8,910 bases of DNA from an uncultured Corynebacterium sp. (lineage in GTDB: Bacteria > Actinomycetota > Actinomycetes > Mycobacteriales > Mycobacteriaceae). The translations under genes and the position numbers were made by a program. The stretch spans positions 1-8,910 of the forward strand of contig CAJZGD010000102.1 in NCBI GenBank assembly GCA_915275065.1, read 5' to 3'. Below the pieces are notes generated by a model. The model was not told the DNA's origin. It was given only the letters and a program-made list of their open reading frames with translations, and did not search any database. The first letter of the stretch is position 1. Every line of letters starts with the position of its first letter. Of the stretch, positions 1 to 5,775 are shown piece after piece.

Positions 1-721
1 CGTATGCAGCCACGGGGGCGGTACAGCCAGCCTCCAGGCGCGCCAATACTACCCGCTCAGCATGCGCACAAGCATGGGCTATAGCATCAGCAATGGTGGT
101 TATTGCAGCAATCGTTTCGGTATCATCCGCACGGCACTCAACAGCCAGAGCCCCCTGGGCTGGGGCTGGAAGGAACTCCAAAGGGTCGAAAACATCAGTA
201 GCCTCATCAGCACGACGAACACGCGATAACCCAGCGTAGGCCAACACCACAGCGTCTAATTCACCATCATGAACTTTCGCCATACGAGTATCAATATTGC
301 CACGCAACGGAACTGTGTGGATATCAGGTCGAAGTGCCTTCAGCTGCGCAATTCGTCGAGGCGCACCGGTACCAACCACCGCGCCGGTAGGAAGTTCGGC
401 AAGGGTGAGGTTATCGCGAGCGACCAGGCAATCTCGGGCACTTTCCCTGCGGGGGACAATCAAATGAAATCGATCGTCAACAGCTGTGGGAAGATCTTTG
501 AAAGAGTGCACCGCTATATCGCATTCACCCGCCAGCAATGAATCACGAAGCGTCTGCGTGAAGACTCCCACACCAATTCGTTCCACCGGAGCTAGATTCA
601 CATCACCAGTGGTGGTCACAATACGAAGTTCACTGGGATATCCATGAGCGGTAAGGGCGTCACGAACATGACCTGCCTGGGTAGTTGCCAATAAACTACC
701 ACGTGTGCCGATGATGGGCAT
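1..721 (-). CDS. hemC: Porphobilinogen deaminase (hydroxymethylbilane synthase), 3' end beyond the window
   Basis: HemC joins four porphobilinogen molecules into hydroxymethylbilane in the cytoplasm, the step of heme synthesis after ALA dehydratase. I translated the minus strand from the ATG at 721; 240 full codons are visible and no stop occurs before the edge. Family signatures are present: an N-terminal IIGTRGSLLA, GVGVFTQ near residues 50-56, HSFKDLP at 72-78 with the expected catalytic Asp at 76, and VPLRGNIDTR. Near the edge is GCTAPVAA, whose Cys233 (codon 23-25) is the expected attachment site of the dipyrromethane cofactor. About 60-80 C-terminal residues should be missing. The start is fixed by an AAGGAG ribosome site six bases upstream, lying inside the end of hemA. 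The ATG follows the hemA stop directly, so the two genes are almost certainly co-transcribed. Identity is secure. Confidence 0.96.
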   Translation of the reverse strand, partial: MPIIGTRGSLLATTQAGHVRDALTAHGYPSELRIVTTTGDVNLAPVERIGVGVFTQTLRDSLLAGECDIAVHSFKDLPTAVDDRFHLIVPRRESARDCLVARDNLTLAELPTGAVVGTGAPRRIAQLKALRPDIHTVPLRGNIDTRMAKVHDGELDAVVLAYAGLSRVRRADEATDVFDPLEFLPAPAQGALAVECRADDTETIAAITTIADAIAHACAHAERVVLARLEAGCTAPVAAY

Positions 722-2110
722 TTACACTCCTTGAGTTTGACGCAACGGTTCATGCTGCTTTTGCAATGTTTCCGCCTTCGTGATGGTTGCCAACTCCGCA
801 GCATCGGGAAGTATGTCAAGATCAACTTTGACAGATTGGGGATCATCATCAAGCCCAAATAATTCCTGTAGTGCGGTTTCATAGCTCACCGCCCCAGAAT
901 TAGCTGCGAGTTCTTTTACCCGAACCGTAGGTTGGTGTAACAGCTTATCGACGACTCGACGCACAGTGCGGCTGACTTCTTCAAACTCGTGGTCATCCAT
1001 ATCAGGGGTGCGTGATTGGAGCCTTATCAATTCAGTTTGAATAAGGTCAGCGGCATGGCGTCGTAAAGCGGTAACTGCGGGAGCAATGTCTTTAATCCGC
1101 TGCTGGGAGCTGTATGCTTGCAGCTCGTCAGCAATAATTCGCAATGCGGCACCATCACTTTCAACCTCATCTTGGTGCAGCGAACGGAGTTTTTCAATAT
1201 TCACCAGCCGTGCCTGGGTGCCTCGAATCACATTGTCATCAATATCTCGCGGTAATGACAGATCCACCAGCATTAATGGGTGGTTCGCGGGGATATCGTC
1301 TCGGGAAATAGTGAAATTTTGGGAACCGGTAGCCGACACCACAATATCAACGTGGGAAAGCACCACGGTACGCTCGTCAAAATCCACAACAGTAGCCCCC
1401 ACGCCGGCTTCACGTGCATGTTGCGCCAACCGCTCAGCACGCTCCCGGGTGCGGTTCGTCATAATGAGCTCGTCAATGCCCTGCTTGCCTAAATGCGTAG
1501 CGGCAAGCGATGCCATCGCGCCTGCACCAATAACCAAAGCTCTGCGGCCAGCAAGCGGCTGCGATTCATCTTTCACCCCCAACTGGGAGATAGCCTCATC
1601 AAAGGCAAACGACACCATAGACACACCAGCATTATCAATATCAGTTTCGGTATGGACCCGCTTACCGGTGCGAAGAGCTGTTTGCACCAATCCATGCAGT
1701 TGCGGCCCCACCGTACCTGACTTGGCTGCGGACTGGTAAGCAGTGCGCACCTGGCCGATGATCTGCTGTTCCCCCGTCACCATGGAATCCATGCCCGCCG
1801 CCACCAACATTAAATGCTCAGCGGCAGCATCCGCATATCGAACATATAAGCAGCCGCGCAAAACGTCGATGGGAACACCACTCATGCCGTGAAGCACATC
1901 AACCACGTCGGAAACGCCTTGGTGAAAGTTAGTTGTTGTTGAATAAACCTCAAGTCGGTTGCAAGTGGACACAATCATTGATTCGGTTAATGCTGGCTGC
2001 CGAATCAACGCTAAGGCGGTTTGGTGTCGCATGGACTCATCCATGCTCAATTTCTCCAGCAGCGCCACTGGCGCGGAGCGATGGGACATCCCCACTACCA
2101 GCACACTCAC
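722..2110 (-). CDS. hemA: Glutamyl-tRNA reductase
   Basis: HemA reduces glutamyl-tRNA(Glu) with NADPH to glutamate-1-semialdehyde, the first committed and usually controlled step of C5-pathway heme synthesis. The 462-residue protein starts with GTG at 2110. It shows GMSHRSAPV at 7-15, STCNRLEVY with the nucleophile Cys50, the conserved His99, GEQQIIGQV at 113-121, and a Rossmann NADPH loop, VIGAGAMAS, at 193-201. The C-terminal third is the helical dimerisation region. Length suits actinobacterial HemA, which is somewhat longer than the E. coli enzyme. The ribosome site is weak (GGTGAT about six bases upstream), and no in-frame start lies just upstream. A glutaredoxin-like gene precedes it by 152 nt and hemC follows immediately. 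In C. diphtheriae the hemA promoter is reported to be repressed by the heme-responsive HrrSA and ChrSA systems; I cannot show their sites here. Confidence 0.97.
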   Translation of the reverse strand: MSVLVVGMSHRSAPVALLEKLSMDESMRHQTALALIRQPALTESMIVSTCNRLEVYSTTTNFHQGVSDVVDVLHGMSGVPIDVLRGCLYVRYADAAAEHLMLVAAGMDSMVTGEQQIIGQVRTAYQSAAKSGTVGPQLHGLVQTALRTGKRVHTETDIDNAGVSMVSFAFDEAISQLGVKDESQPLAGRRALVIGAGAMASLAATHLGKQGIDELIMTNRTRERAERLAQHAREAGVGATVVDFDERTVVLSHVDIVVSATGSQNFTISRDDIPANHPLMLVDLSLPRDIDDNVIRGTQARLVNIEKLRSLHQDEVESDGAALRIIADELQAYSSQQRIKDIAPAVTALRRHAADLIQTELIRLQSRTPDMDDHEFEEVSRTVRRVVDKLLHQPTVRVKELAANSGAVSYETALQELFGLDDDPQSVKVDLDILPDAAELATITKAETLQKQHEPLRQTQGV

Positions 2111-2179
2111 GCTTACATCACCATGTTCCTCTCACCGATTAAGTTCGGCATTCATGCCAGGTTATTATTTTCCTGCTAT

Positions 2180-2192
2180 GACTGTAACAGTC
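2180..2192. promoter_or_regulatory. 13-bp perfect palindrome upstream of hemA
   Basis: GACTGT-A-ACAGTC is a perfect 6+1+6 inverted repeat, 70 bp upstream of the hemA GTG and inside an AT-rich stretch (about 2160-2220) that is the likely hemA promoter area. No convincing -35/-10 pair could be fixed. It could be an operator; no regulator can be named from the sequence. Confidence 0.35.
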
Positions 2193-2262
2193 TAATTCAA
2201 ACTTTAGGTTGATTATTTGACGCTACTCTGGTCCATATCACCGTAGTAGGGGGTCAACAAGT

Positions 2263-2499
2263 TCACAACAAAGCCTGGGCTAACTCATCATTATCCACTT
2301 CCCAACATGCGAATTCTTCACCATCAACCACTACAACTGGTACTCGATCACCATACTCTGCAGCTAATTCTAAATCGGAATCTACATCACGATGCACGAA
2401 ATCCGCCCCCGCCGCGACCACAATAGGGGCTATTTGCTTTGATATGCGTTTACAAGAACCGCATGATTCTCGTACCATCAACTCAACGACATGCACCAT
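2263..2499 (-). CDS. Glutaredoxin-like thiol protein
   Basis: This is a small thioredoxin-fold protein of 78 residues from the chosen ATG. A CxxC site, CGSC (Cys13 and Cys16), follows the first beta strand. RVPVVVVDG supplies the cis-proline loop, and the ending FACWEVDNDEL is typical of the actinobacterial glutaredoxin/DUF836-type family, of which Rv0508 is the positional counterpart. It probably reduces disulfides or handles a redox partner in the cytoplasm; the substrate is unknown. ATG 2499 is preferred over the in-frame ATG at 2523 because AAGGAAGGA lies just upstream of it, while the earlier start has no such site. It sits upstream of hemA in the same direction, 152 nt away, so read-through is possible. 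A link to the redox state of HemA's catalytic Cys is only inference. Confidence 0.88.
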   Translation of the reverse strand: MVHVVELMVRESCGSCKRISKQIAPIVVAAGADFVHRDVDSDLELAAEYGDRVPVVVVDGEEFACWEVDNDELAQALL

Positions 2500-2571
2500 C
2501 TGTTTCCTTCCTTGCCTGCTCATGAACTAGCCTATCGCGCTACCCAACGTATAGATTACAGTGGATGTTTC

Positions 2572-2602
2572 TTGCCCCGCGCTGCTAATACACAGCTATA
2601 AC
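2572..2602 (+). promoter_or_regulatory. Possible promoter of the HAD-IB phosphatase gene
   Basis: TTGCCC (2572-2577) and TATAAC (2597-2602) are spaced by 19 bases, longer than ideal, and lie about 55 bp before the GTG start in the divergent 156-bp spacer. The -10 box is good and the -35 is partial. Confidence 0.3.
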
Positions 2603-2655
2603 GTAGTGGAAGACTACCATTAGATAGGATTTGATAGTGACCTTGGAAAGGTTAA

Positions 2656-3720
2656 GTGCGCGCCATGTCCCCGCTTGATCCACATTGGCACCAACGACCT
2701 GAAGATTTTCTTGCCGCTTGGTCTAGTTCTCGTGGCAATTTGCGACGGTTTTTTGAAGATATTGCACTGCCCCCCATTGATAACTACACCCAACAACAAG
2801 CTGGTGAAGCTGCTGCCGCAAAAGCCGTAGCGGAACTCTTTGATTTGGATCTCAGTGAGTTTACTTCCGGGCTTGATTCAGTATCAGGCTCATTTACTGC
2901 CGCAGGAATGTCACGACTCACTCCCCCAGACCCAGCTATACCGCAGGATACCGGGGCTGCCGCATTTTTCGATGTGGATAACACGCTCATCCAAGGATCA
3001 TCATTAATCGTATTTGCCATAGGTTTAGCTAAAAGACGATACCTCAAACTATCGGAGATACTCCCAGTGGTATGGAAACAAATAAAATTTCGTATCACGG
3101 GTGCTGAGAACGCTGACGATGTTACCGAAGGACGCCAACAGGCGCTAGCGTTTATTAAGGGACGAAGCGAAGCCGAATTGGTGGCATTATGCGAAGAAAT
3201 CGTTGATAAAAACATGAGTGAGAAATTATGGCCAGGGACCAAACAATTGGCGGACACCCATATAGCGAATGGCCACCAAGTATGGCTAGTCTCGGCCACC
3301 CCGGTTCAACTCGCGCAGATTTTAGCAAAGCGGTTAGGGTTTACCGGCGCCCTAGGGACAGTCGCGGAAGTCAAAGACGGGGTGTTCACTGGTCGGCTTG
3401 TGGGGGATATCCTCCATGGCCCTGGTAAACGCCACGCTGTCGCCGCCCTCGCTGCCCTGGAACGACTCGATTTGAACCGGTGCACCGCCTATTCAGATTC
3501 CATCAATGATGTGCCCATGCTTTCCATGACTGGCAACGCGGTTGCTATTAATCCAGATCGTAGACTTCGTAAGGAAGCAGAGGATCGTGGTTGGCGAATT
3601 GAAGATTTCCGCAGTCTTCGGAAAGCAATACGAACATTCGGCATCCCCGCATTAGTGACCGCGATATTTAGTTGGCAGGCATTAAAGCGCCGTTTTCACC
3701 AGGGGATACTGCCGCAATAA
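2656..3720 (+). CDS. HAD-superfamily subfamily IB phosphatase (SerB1-like)
   Basis: The protein has 354 residues and all four HAD motifs: DVDNT at 106-110 (nucleophile Asp106, acid/base Asp108), VSATP with Ser213, Lys258 in HGPGKRHA, and YSDSINDVPML with Asp281 and Asp285. The spacing and helical cap between motifs I and II fit subfamily IB, which contains phosphoserine phosphatases and related enzymes. Position matches M. tuberculosis serB1 (Rv0505c), but the substrate cannot be read from sequence, and another gene may be the true serine-pathway enzyme. About 100 residues precede the HAD core with no recognised fold. The tail after residue 325 is basic-hydrophobic (GIPALVTAIFSW) and might touch membrane. 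GTG 2656 is chosen because GGAAAGG lies four bases upstream; ATG 2665 is the alternative. It is divergent from the glutaredoxin gene and convergent with bS22. Confidence 0.9.
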   Translation: MRAMSPLDPHWHQRPEDFLAAWSSSRGNLRRFFEDIALPPIDNYTQQQAGEAAAAKAVAELFDLDLSEFTSGLDSVSGSFTAAGMSRLTPPDPAIPQDTGAAAFFDVDNTLIQGSSLIVFAIGLAKRRYLKLSEILPVVWKQIKFRITGAENADDVTEGRQQALAFIKGRSEAELVALCEEIVDKNMSEKLWPGTKQLADTHIANGHQVWLVSATPVQLAQILAKRLGFTGALGTVAEVKDGVFTGRLVGDILHGPGKRHAVAALAALERLDLNRCTAYSDSINDVPMLSMTGNAVAINPDRRLRKEAEDRGWRIEDFRSLRKAIRTFGIPALVTAIFSWQALKRRFHQGILPQ

Positions 3721-3750
3721 TCGCCTCGAATCATCCCGCAAATAACCAAA

Positions 3751-3772
3751 ACCGCCCCAAATCAAGGGCGGT
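3751..3772 (-). terminator. Terminator after the bS22 gene
   Basis: ACCGCCC (3751-3757) and GGGCGGT (3766-3772) form a 7-bp perfect stem with an 8-nt loop. Read on the minus strand it is followed by TTTTGGTTATTT, so it serves the bS22 transcript. On the plus strand the tail is AAGGAG, so it would be a poor terminator for the convergent phosphatase gene. Confidence 0.7.
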
Positions 3773-3779
3773 AAGGAGA

Positions 3780-3881
3780 TTATTTGCCGAGCTTACGACG
3801 CTGGACCCGGGTGCGACGCAGCAACTTGCGGTGCTTCTTCTTCGACATGCGCTTCCGACGCTTTTTAATCACTGACCCCAT
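3780..3881 (-). CDS. Small ribosomal protein bS22 (AURKAIP1/COX24-type, 33 aa)
   Basis: This 33-residue, extremely basic peptide was found by direct translation of the minus strand. It begins [12 protein letters not shown], continues with [12 protein letters not shown], and ends RRKLGK before TAA. It matches the actinobacterial AURKAIP1/COX24-domain family (M. tuberculosis Rv0500B), whose M. smegmatis member was seen by cryo-EM in the 30S subunit and named bS22. Expected role: binding 16S rRNA near the decoding region. A good ribosome site, GAGGG, lies nine bases before ATG 3881, and a terminator follows the stop by 7 nt. It is downstream of the small helix-turn-helix gene, as in mycobacteria, but a strong terminator separates the two here, so it probably has its own promoter. 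Automatic annotation often misses genes this small. Confidence 0.93.
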
Positions 3882-3989
3882 AACGGTTTCCCTCGCTTTA
3901 CTTTCTAGATGTACGTACTTTCTTGTCAGCCGCCAGCACGGACCAAAACGCTAAATCACAGCCGAAGTGCACTTTCACCCGCGAAGTCG

Positions 3990-4014
3990 TTGTTGTTTCA
4001 ATAGCGAACAACAA
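3990..4014 (-). repeat. Inverted repeat in the bS22 leader
   Basis: TTGTTGTT (3990-3997) and AACAACAA (4007-4014) are perfect 8-bp inverted arms around a 9-nt loop, about 110 nt upstream of the bS22 ATG. An AT-only-plus-one-G stem could be a protein operator or a weak RNA hairpin. It has no U-tract, so it is not a terminator. Confidence 0.5.
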
Positions 4015-4055
4015 ACAATGCCGTATGTAGGCGTGGTGCTGACACGAATGGCCTT

Positions 4056-4084
4056 ATCTTACCGATCTAGCAGGCTTCCAACAA
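4056..4084 (-). promoter_or_regulatory. Possible bS22 promoter
   Basis: On the minus strand TTGTTG (4084-4079) and TAAGAT (4061-4056) are separated by 17 bases, just after the upstream terminator's T-run. Both boxes match the sigma-70 type consensus only partly. A promoter is required in this spacer if the terminator works. Confidence 0.3.
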
Positions 4085-4154
4085 AAACCAAAGCGACGTT
4101 CCCACCCGCTACCCATTACTTATAATGGGAAACAAGTCACGAAACGCCGCTTTG
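4081..4154 (-). terminator. Compound stem-loop terminator of the helix-turn-helix gene
   Basis: The outer arms 4089-4102 and 4141-4154 pair over 14 bp (two G-U pairs in the minus-strand RNA). Within them CCCATTA (4112-4118) and TAATGGG (4123-4129) make a second perfect 7-bp hairpin. The minus-strand RNA then reads GGTTTTTGT. It begins 29 nt after the stop codon. The nested shape is larger than a simple terminator. Confidence 0.75.
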
Positions 4155-4183
4155 AGCTCGATCAGGCACTACCCAAACATCAT

Positions 4184-4375
4184 TTATCCTACCTCATAAT
4201 ATGAGGCATCAAGATACTTGTTTACTGCCGTCTCGTGAACACGGAAACTCCGTCCTACACGGACCGCAGGTAGTTCACCGGAGTGAACTAACCTATATAC
4301 AGTCATCTTAGAAACGCGCATAATGTCCGCGACTTCGGCGACTGTCAAGAAGGTTCCATTATCTTCTCTAGCCAT
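4184..4375 (-). CDS. Small excisionase-family helix-turn-helix DNA-binding protein
   Basis: The 63-residue protein is nearly all one winged helix-turn-helix of the excisionase/MerR-like type: FLTVAEVADIMRVS at 9-22, recognition helix KMTVYRLVHSG at 23-33, and wing VRVGRSFRV at 38-46. The family includes phage excisionases and the actinobacterial developmental regulator BldC. No integrase or phage gene is near, and its place before bS22 matches M. tuberculosis Rv0500A, so it is a chromosomal regulator or nucleoid-type protein rather than an excisionase. Targets are unknown. ATG 4375 is chosen: it has AAGGG upstream and gives the usual family N-terminus, whereas the in-frame GTG at 4435 adds 20 atypical residues. 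It has a long structured leader and its own terminator, so it is probably monocistronic and possibly autoregulated. Confidence 0.9.
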   Translation of the reverse strand: MAREDNGTFLTVAEVADIMRVSKMTVYRLVHSGELPAVRVGRSFRVHETAVNKYLDASYYEVG

Positions 4376-4532
4376 AATTATCTTACCCTTCAGCAAGTGG
4401 CGCGCTGCAGGCTTCCCCTCCCGCAGAATAAACACGCACGTGCTAATAGAAGCTTAGCGTGAAACATGTGACTGGTGCGACCTATTGTGTCGAAAATATG
4501 CCAAAGAGATAGAAATCCCGCCCTATAGTTCT

Positions 4533-4571
4533 GTGGGAAAACGCCAGTCGCTGGGGTTTCCGCAAACCCAC
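4533..4571 (-). repeat. Overlapping alternative hairpins
   Basis: GGGTTT (4554-4559) can pair with AAACCC (4564-4569). Alternatively GGAAA (4536-4540) pairs with TTTCC (4557-4561) over an inner CCAG/CTGG stem (4544-4547 with 4551-4554). The two folds share 4554-4561 and exclude each other. GTGGG and CCCAC at 4533-4537 and 4567-4571 could close the whole. Neither fold has a T-run after it on the minus strand. Confidence 0.45.
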
Positions 4572-4581
4572 AAAAATGAGT

Positions 4582-4591
4582 GACATATGTC
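4582..4591. promoter_or_regulatory. 10-bp palindrome, possible operator of the helix-turn-helix gene
   Basis: GACATATGTC is a perfect palindrome flanked by partly symmetric ATGAGT and TCAT, so the dyad can extend to about 20 bp. It lies just downstream of the possible -10 box in the AT-rich stretch. Autoregulation by the small DNA-binding protein is a guess. Confidence 0.35.
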
Positions 4592-4608
4592 TCATATTAT
4601 TATTTTTA

Positions 4609-4638
4609 GATATATCGTGGATTTATAACGGTCACCAA
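4609..4638 (-). promoter_or_regulatory. Possible promoter of the helix-turn-helix gene
   Basis: On the minus strand TTGGTG (4638-4633) and ATATAT (4615-4610) are spaced by 17 bases in the most AT-rich part of the spacer. The -35 matches only partly and overlaps the tail of the proC terminator. Other AT-rich -10 candidates lie nearby. Confidence 0.25.
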
Positions 4639-4641
4639 AAA

Positions 4642-4672
4642 TATCCATGTGGGGGTTCGCTCAAACCCCCAC
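4642..4672 (-). terminator. Terminator after proC
   Basis: GTGGGGGTT (4649-4657) and AACCCCCAC (4664-4672) form a perfect 9-bp stem with a 6-nt loop, 28 nt after the proC stop. The minus-strand tail is ATGGATATTTTT, so the T-run is slightly displaced. Intrinsic termination is likely. Confidence 0.7.
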
Positions 4673-4700
4673 AACAAGCTTTGTTATTAGGGCAAATTCA

Positions 4701-5510
4701 TTAGGAAGCACCAAGTTCTTTTGAGCGCCGGGCGCATGCTTCAGTGGCACGATACACTGCTGCCCGCAAACCTGCTTCCTCAAATTCTCGGATAGCGGCA
4801 ATGGTGGAACCACCGGGAGATGAAACATTGGCACGCAAGTCTGCAGGCTCCGCACCAGTATCCAATAGCATTTTTGCCGCACCATAGAAGGTCATGGTGC
4901 TCAATTCCCGAGCTGTGTCTCGGGTCAATCCCAAATTCACACCTGCATCAATCATTGCTTCAACCAGGAGGAATAGGTAGGCAGGGCTGGAACCTGACAT
5001 TGCAGTCACCGCATCCATGTCGTGTTCATCAACTACTCGCACCGCACCGACCATGCTAAGTAGGTTTTTGACCCGGGTGAGTTGTTCTTCTTCCACAAAC
5101 CTTCCCACTGCCACTGCACACATGCCGGCGCCAACCAGCATTGGGGTGTTAGGCATTACCCGAATCACCGGGGCGCCAGCAGCCAAGCCTTCTTCCACTG
5201 CGGCAATGCTGATTCCTGCGGCCATGGAAACCACTGTTGTGGCGTCATTATTGTCTACTCTGTCGCTTATTTCTTCGACCACAGATGCCACCACTTTGGG
5301 TTTCACACAAAGAAAAACCACGTCAACACCATCAACCGCGGGGACATTATCATCAAACGTCAATACTGCGTACTTATCCCTAAGATACTGGTTGCGCTCA
5401 GGTTCTCGGTTAGTCACATGAATGTTTTTGGGGTTTATCCCCCCATTTATCAGACCAACGATGAGCGCTTCACCAATTTTTCCGCCACCGATTACTGCTA
5501 TGGAACTCAT
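4701..5510 (-). CDS. proC: Pyrroline-5-carboxylate reductase
   Basis: ProC reduces 1-pyrroline-5-carboxylate to L-proline with NAD(P)H, the last step of proline synthesis, in the cytoplasm. The 269-residue product has the family's usual length. The N-terminal Rossmann fold shows VIGGGKIGEA (about 6-15), then VKPK (69-72) and MPNTP (119-123). The C-terminal dimerisation domain shows SGSSPAYL (172-179) and VSSPGGST (229-236), which bind substrate and cofactor. The start ATG 5510 gives MSSIAVIGGG, the normal ProC beginning, with GGTGG five bases upstream. An in-frame ATG at 5522 would add four residues but has no ribosome site. The gene is bracketed by terminators on both sides, so it is probably transcribed alone; a palindrome sits at its likely transcription start. 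Confidence 0.96.
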   Translation of the reverse strand: MSSIAVIGGGKIGEALIVGLINGGINPKNIHVTNREPERNQYLRDKYAVLTFDDNVPAVDGVDVVFLCVKPKVVASVVEEISDRVDNNDATTVVSMAAGISIAAVEEGLAAGAPVIRVMPNTPMLVGAGMCAVAVGRFVEEEQLTRVKNLLSMVGAVRVVDEHDMDAVTAMSGSSPAYLFLLVEAMIDAGVNLGLTRDTARELSTMTFYGAAKMLLDTGAEPADLRANVSSPGGSTIAAIREFEEAGLRAAVYRATEACARRSKELGAS

Positions 5511-5590
5511 GAATTCCACCATGCCAAAAATTCACCAGACATGCAGCATTACATGATAATCAATGGAAAAATCACTCATTTTTTGCGCCC

Positions 5591-5610
5591 TCCGAATTTT
5601 CGGAATAATA
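5591..5610 (-). promoter_or_regulatory. Possible proC -10 box with overlapping palindrome
   Basis: TCCGAA-TT-TTCGGA (5591-5604) is a perfect 6+2+6 palindrome. Immediately upstream of it on the minus strand is TATTAT (5610-5605), a good -10 box; the -35 is unclear. The palindrome would cover the transcription start, 81 bp before the proC ATG, a position suited to a repressor. The regulator is unknown. Confidence 0.35.
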
Positions 5611-5704
5611 ATTCGCCACCGGGCGGGCGTCGAAAAGCACAAAATACTGATGGCGTGGAATATGATCTCCGCACATTCCCTGGCCTAAAACAATCACCAC
5701 GATC

Positions 5705-5770
5705 ATAAAAAACCACCGCAACCATCGCTTTTTATAGTGTGGGAAGGCAAGCGAAGTGGTTACGGTGGTT
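5705..5770 (-). terminator. Long stem-loop terminator of the ppx operon
   Basis: Arms AACCACCG/CGGTGGTT (5711-5718, 5763-5770), AACCA/TGGTT (5720-5724, 5757-5761) and CGCTT/AAGCG (5726-5730, 5749-5753) stack into an 18-bp imperfect stem. The minus-strand RNA ends in a run of six T (the last stem T's included). The plus-strand tail, ATTTTC, is weaker, so it may act in both directions. It starts 5 nt after the stop of the possible ORF at 5776 but about 150 nt after the membrane-protein stop. Confidence 0.82.
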
Positions 5771-5775
5771 ATTTT

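Larger units (their letters stand above)
3882..4183 (-). other. 302-nt spacer between the helix-turn-helix and bS22 genes
   Basis: No coding sequence is supported here. On the minus strand it holds, in order, the compound terminator of the helix-turn-helix gene (4081-4154), a possible promoter (4056-4084), an 8-bp inverted repeat (3990-4014) and the bS22 ribosome site. If the promoter is right, bS22 mRNA has a leader of roughly 165 nt. Confidence 0.6.
4376..4700 (-). other. 325-nt spacer and leader upstream of the helix-turn-helix gene
   Basis: No gene is supported. On the minus strand, in order: the proC terminator (4649-4672), an AT-rich stretch with a possible promoter (4609-4638), the palindrome GACATATGTC (4582-4591), two overlapping hairpins (4536-4569), and about 130 nt of mixed sequence before the ribosome site at 4385-4390. 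Confidence 0.6.

Noticed and set aside
269..541. 90-codon plus-strand frame at the left end
   Set aside because: It is antisense to hemC, whose motifs and cofactor Cys are visible on the minus strand.
1086..2212. Plus-strand open frames opposite hemA, the longest 217 codons
   Set aside because: hemA on the other strand is certain by catalytic and cofactor motifs; the antisense products look random.
2784..3299. 171-codon minus-strand frame opposite the HAD phosphatase
   Set aside because: The plus-strand gene carries all HAD motifs; the antisense product is a shadow.
4184..4375. Helix-turn-helix protein as a prophage or integrative-element excisionase
   Set aside because: No integrase, attachment-site repeat or phage gene is nearby, and its position before bS22 is conserved in actinobacterial chromosomes.
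5017..5708. Plus-strand frames of 134 and 208 codons opposite proC and its upstream region
   Set aside because: proC is secure on the minus strand, and the frames cross a gene boundary with no start signal or family resemblance.
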